Shown: positions 6,166 to 7,289 of the stretch, piece by piece
Position numbering within the stretch: the first letter of the stretch is position 1
Layout: every line of letters begins with the position of its first letter
DNA from: CAYGUK01 sp964352985
GTDB taxonomy: Bacteria; Pseudomonadota; Gammaproteobacteria; JAHCLG01
Reading direction: 5' to 3'
Length of the DNA stretch: 7,289 nt
NCBI GenBank assembly: GCA_964352985.1
Contig: CAYGUK010000153.1
Coordinates: 1 to 7,289 of the forward strand
Position numbers and translations under genes: made by a program
The notes under the pieces: generated by a model
What the model was told of the DNA's origin: nothing
Seen by the model: the letters and a program-made list of their open reading frames with translations, nothing else
Database searches by the model: none

Positions 6166-6211
6166 ATTGTGTCAATCCAAATAAACACGGTGTAAGCGAA
6201 GGACATAAAAA

Positions 6212-6712
6212 ATGATAAAATTCCACAAACCCTCAGAAAGAGAGTATGAATTACTGTTAAAACAATCGATCAAACTCTATGCGCAAGATCTCTTTGAGTG
6301 TGATGAATTTTCAACTTTAAAAGAAGCAAAAAAAATGGCGAAGCAAGAAGTCATGTCCTATATTGAGAATGAAACAAACCCTCAGAATGACCGAATTTAT
6401 TACATCTATAATAACGATGATCATGTTGGCTATATTTGGTATAAAATCGAACCACAATATCAAATTTCAGTTTTACTTTACATTTACATTTTTCCCCGTT
6501 TTCGTAAATCAGGATTTGCAATTGAAGCGATGAGACAATTTGAAAATGAATCGCGACGTTTGGGGGCACTTCAGACGCATTTAGTCGTATTTTTAGGAAA
6601 TAAAAAAGCTATTCCCCTTTATCAAAAGCTAGGCTATATGGGAGTAGAAGAATTTACCTTATATAATGCGCCAAGAGATACTCGTCGACGCATGGTGAAA
6701 GTATTAGTTTGA
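6212..6712 (+). CDS. GNAT-family N-acetyltransferase
   Basis: A 166-residue cytoplasmic enzyme expected to move an acetyl group from acetyl-CoA to an amine. The GNAT fold is recognisable: strand SVLLYIYIFPRFR at about 86-98 leads into the pyrophosphate-binding loop R98-K-S-G101-F-A103, the R/QxxGxG/A motif. Motif B follows with NKKAIPLYQKLGY at 130-142, where Y137 is the usual proton-donor position. The first 80 residues form the variable substrate side (helices, then strands 61-80 including HVGYIWYKI), so the substrate cannot be named. Length is normal for the family. The ATG is supported by AAGGA eight bases upstream. The gene stands alone on its strand and converges with the receiver gene; the stop codons touch (TGA 6710-6712, opposite-strand TAA 6715-6713). 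I cannot distinguish among small-molecule, ribosomal-protein or antibiotic acetylation. Confidence 0.93.
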   Translation: MIKFHKPSEREYELLLKQSIKLYAQDLFECDEFSTLKEAKKMAKQEVMSYIENETNPQNDRIYYIYNNDDHVGYIWYKIEPQYQISVLLYIYIFPRFRKSGFAIEAMRQFENESRRLGALQTHLVVFLGNKKAIPLYQKLGYMGVEEFTLYNAPRDTRRRMVKVLV

Positions 6713-7289
6713 TTAAGAATTTGTAACTTTATCAATAATTGTTTTCAAATCATTTAATGATGCCGGTTTTGCTAAAAAGAAAGTGGCGCCATACTCGAGT
6801 GTTTTTTGCTTATCTTCTGGTGTTGCATGTGCGGTGAGAGCACAGACAGGTGTTAAACATAATTCTTTTATCGTTTTTAAAATACTAAAGCCATTACAAT
6901 CAGGCAAACCTAAATCCATAAAAATCAAATCATATTGATTTTCTTTTATTGCTTGTAGTGCATGAGCGCCGCAAGTGGCAACATTAATAAGACAATTTAA
7001 ACTTTGCAACATGGCTAAAGCAACTTTTTGTGAAAATTCGTCATCTTCTATCAACAAAACAGATAATTTTTCTTTATCATGTTGGGTCGTTAATTGATTT
7101 GCAACTTGCCATGATTGCCACAAGTGAGTAAGTTGTTCATCCAAATCACTCGGTTGAATGGGTTTTTCAATACAAGTATCGGCGCCAATATTTTTATAAT
7201 ATTGTGTTTGTTGAGGCTCATGATTGGGATTGACTAAAACAATAATTCGACATTGTTGCTTTTTGAAAAGTAATCTTAATTGTTTAATT
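6713..7289 (-). CDS. Tandem receiver-domain protein, 5'-truncated; probably the C-terminus of a hybrid kinase
   Basis: The frame is open from the window edge to TAA at 6715-6713; 191 residues are visible. An apparent start at 7144 is only an internal TTG and should not be used, because the 48 upstream codons are clearly the end of another receiver domain: RIIVLVN at 14-20 is its fourth strand and K42 in IEKP its conserved lysine. The usual Thr/Ser after that strand is Asn (N20), so this first receiver may be degenerate. A linker follows (about 50-73), then a complete receiver at about 75-190 with acidic residues E81-D83, phosphoacceptor D125 in MDLGLPD, T152 in LTAHA and K174 in AKP. The protein ends just after it, so there is no DNA-binding output after the receiver. 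A hybrid histidine kinase with two receivers is the likeliest whole protein; a stand-alone double receiver is the alternative. The xGLPDxxG and TAH motifs match the receiver of the kinase at 2797. Confidence 0.92.
   Translation of the reverse strand, partial: IKQLRLLFKKQQCRIIVLVNPNHEPQQTQYYKNIGADTCIEKPIQPSDLDEQLTHLWQSWQVANQLTTQHDKEKLSVLLIEDDEFSQKVALAMLQSLNCLINVATCGAHALQAIKENQYDLIFMDLGLPDCNGFSILKTIKELCLTPVCALTAHATPEDKQKTLEYGATFFLAKPASLNDLKTIIDKVTNS

Larger units (their letters stand above)
5841..6211. other. 371-base divergent spacer between hydrolase and acetyltransferase genes
   Basis: No convincing full-length gene lies here. The hydrolase end (5841-5920) holds its Shine-Dalgarno and a candidate promoter. 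The middle (5913-6003) is very AT-rich: AAATAATTAT occurs at 5913-5922 and 5970-5979, with an inverted AATTATTT at 5996-6003. The right part (6017-6176) is less AT-biased and holds two overlapping tiny ORFs, two perfect palindromes, two longer inverted repeats and a TGATCAG sequence repeated at 6003-6009 and 6094-6100. On the minus strand, TTGACA at 6175-6170 is a perfect -35 hexamer, but its best -10 (TATTGA) is poor. I found no convincing promoter for the acetyltransferase gene. Its Shine-Dalgarno is AAGGA at 6199-6203. Confidence 0.5.

Noticed and set aside
6351..6569. Minus-strand open frame of 72 codons
   Set aside because: It is antisense to the acetyltransferase motif A region; no independent support.
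6713..7144. A complete 143-residue single-receiver response regulator starting at 7144
   Set aside because: The start is a TTG inside a longer open frame whose upstream codons encode the end of another receiver domain, so the gene is 5'-truncated rather than complete.

Overview
The window is AT-rich (roughly one third G+C by eye) and carries six protein genes. Four are complete and two run off the window edges. There is no rRNA, tRNA, CRISPR array, insertion sequence or phage gene. The host looks like a gammaproteobacterium, probably of the Legionellales (Legionella, Coxiella, Rickettsiella, Berkiella relatives). That is an inference from low G+C, PAS domains with an 'IPGxxYWKDxxGxYxGxN' signature, a kinase H-box reading MRHDIKTPL, receivers with an xGLPDxxG phosphosite, and long helical or hydrolase proteins with extra tails that resemble host-directed effectors. 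No marker gene fixes the taxonomy.

Layout. (1) 1-1359, minus: 3'-truncated gene for a long, helix-rich protein of unknown function (453 residues visible). (2) 1585-2622, minus: PAS-PAS-LuxR transcriptional regulator without a receiver domain. (3) 2797-4479, plus: soluble hybrid histidine kinase, PAS-HisKA-HATPase-REC, divergent from the regulator across 174 bases. (4) 4515-5840, minus: alpha/beta hydrolase with long N- and C-terminal extensions, convergent with the kinase. (5) A 371-base divergent spacer holding palindromes, a possible promoter and two tiny overlapping ORFs. (6) 6212-6712, plus: GNAT acetyltransferase. (7) 6713-7289, minus: 5'-truncated gene ending in two tandem receiver domains, whose stop codon directly abuts that of the acetyltransferase.

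How the parts may work together. The regulator and the kinase carry clearly homologous PAS domains and face each other across a short shared control region, so they may read the same cue. The kinase has no Hpt or DNA-binding output and the regulator has no receiver, so any phosphate transfer between them would need a partner outside the window. The receiver protein at the right end is a second two-component element. The two unfamiliar minus-strand proteins (1-1359 and 4515-5840) share a short helical motif and could be effector-type products, but nothing in the sequence proves secretion. No defence system or wholly new machinery is evident. The most interesting points are the shared-PAS divergent pair, the tailed hydrolase and the structured 5841-6211 spacer.
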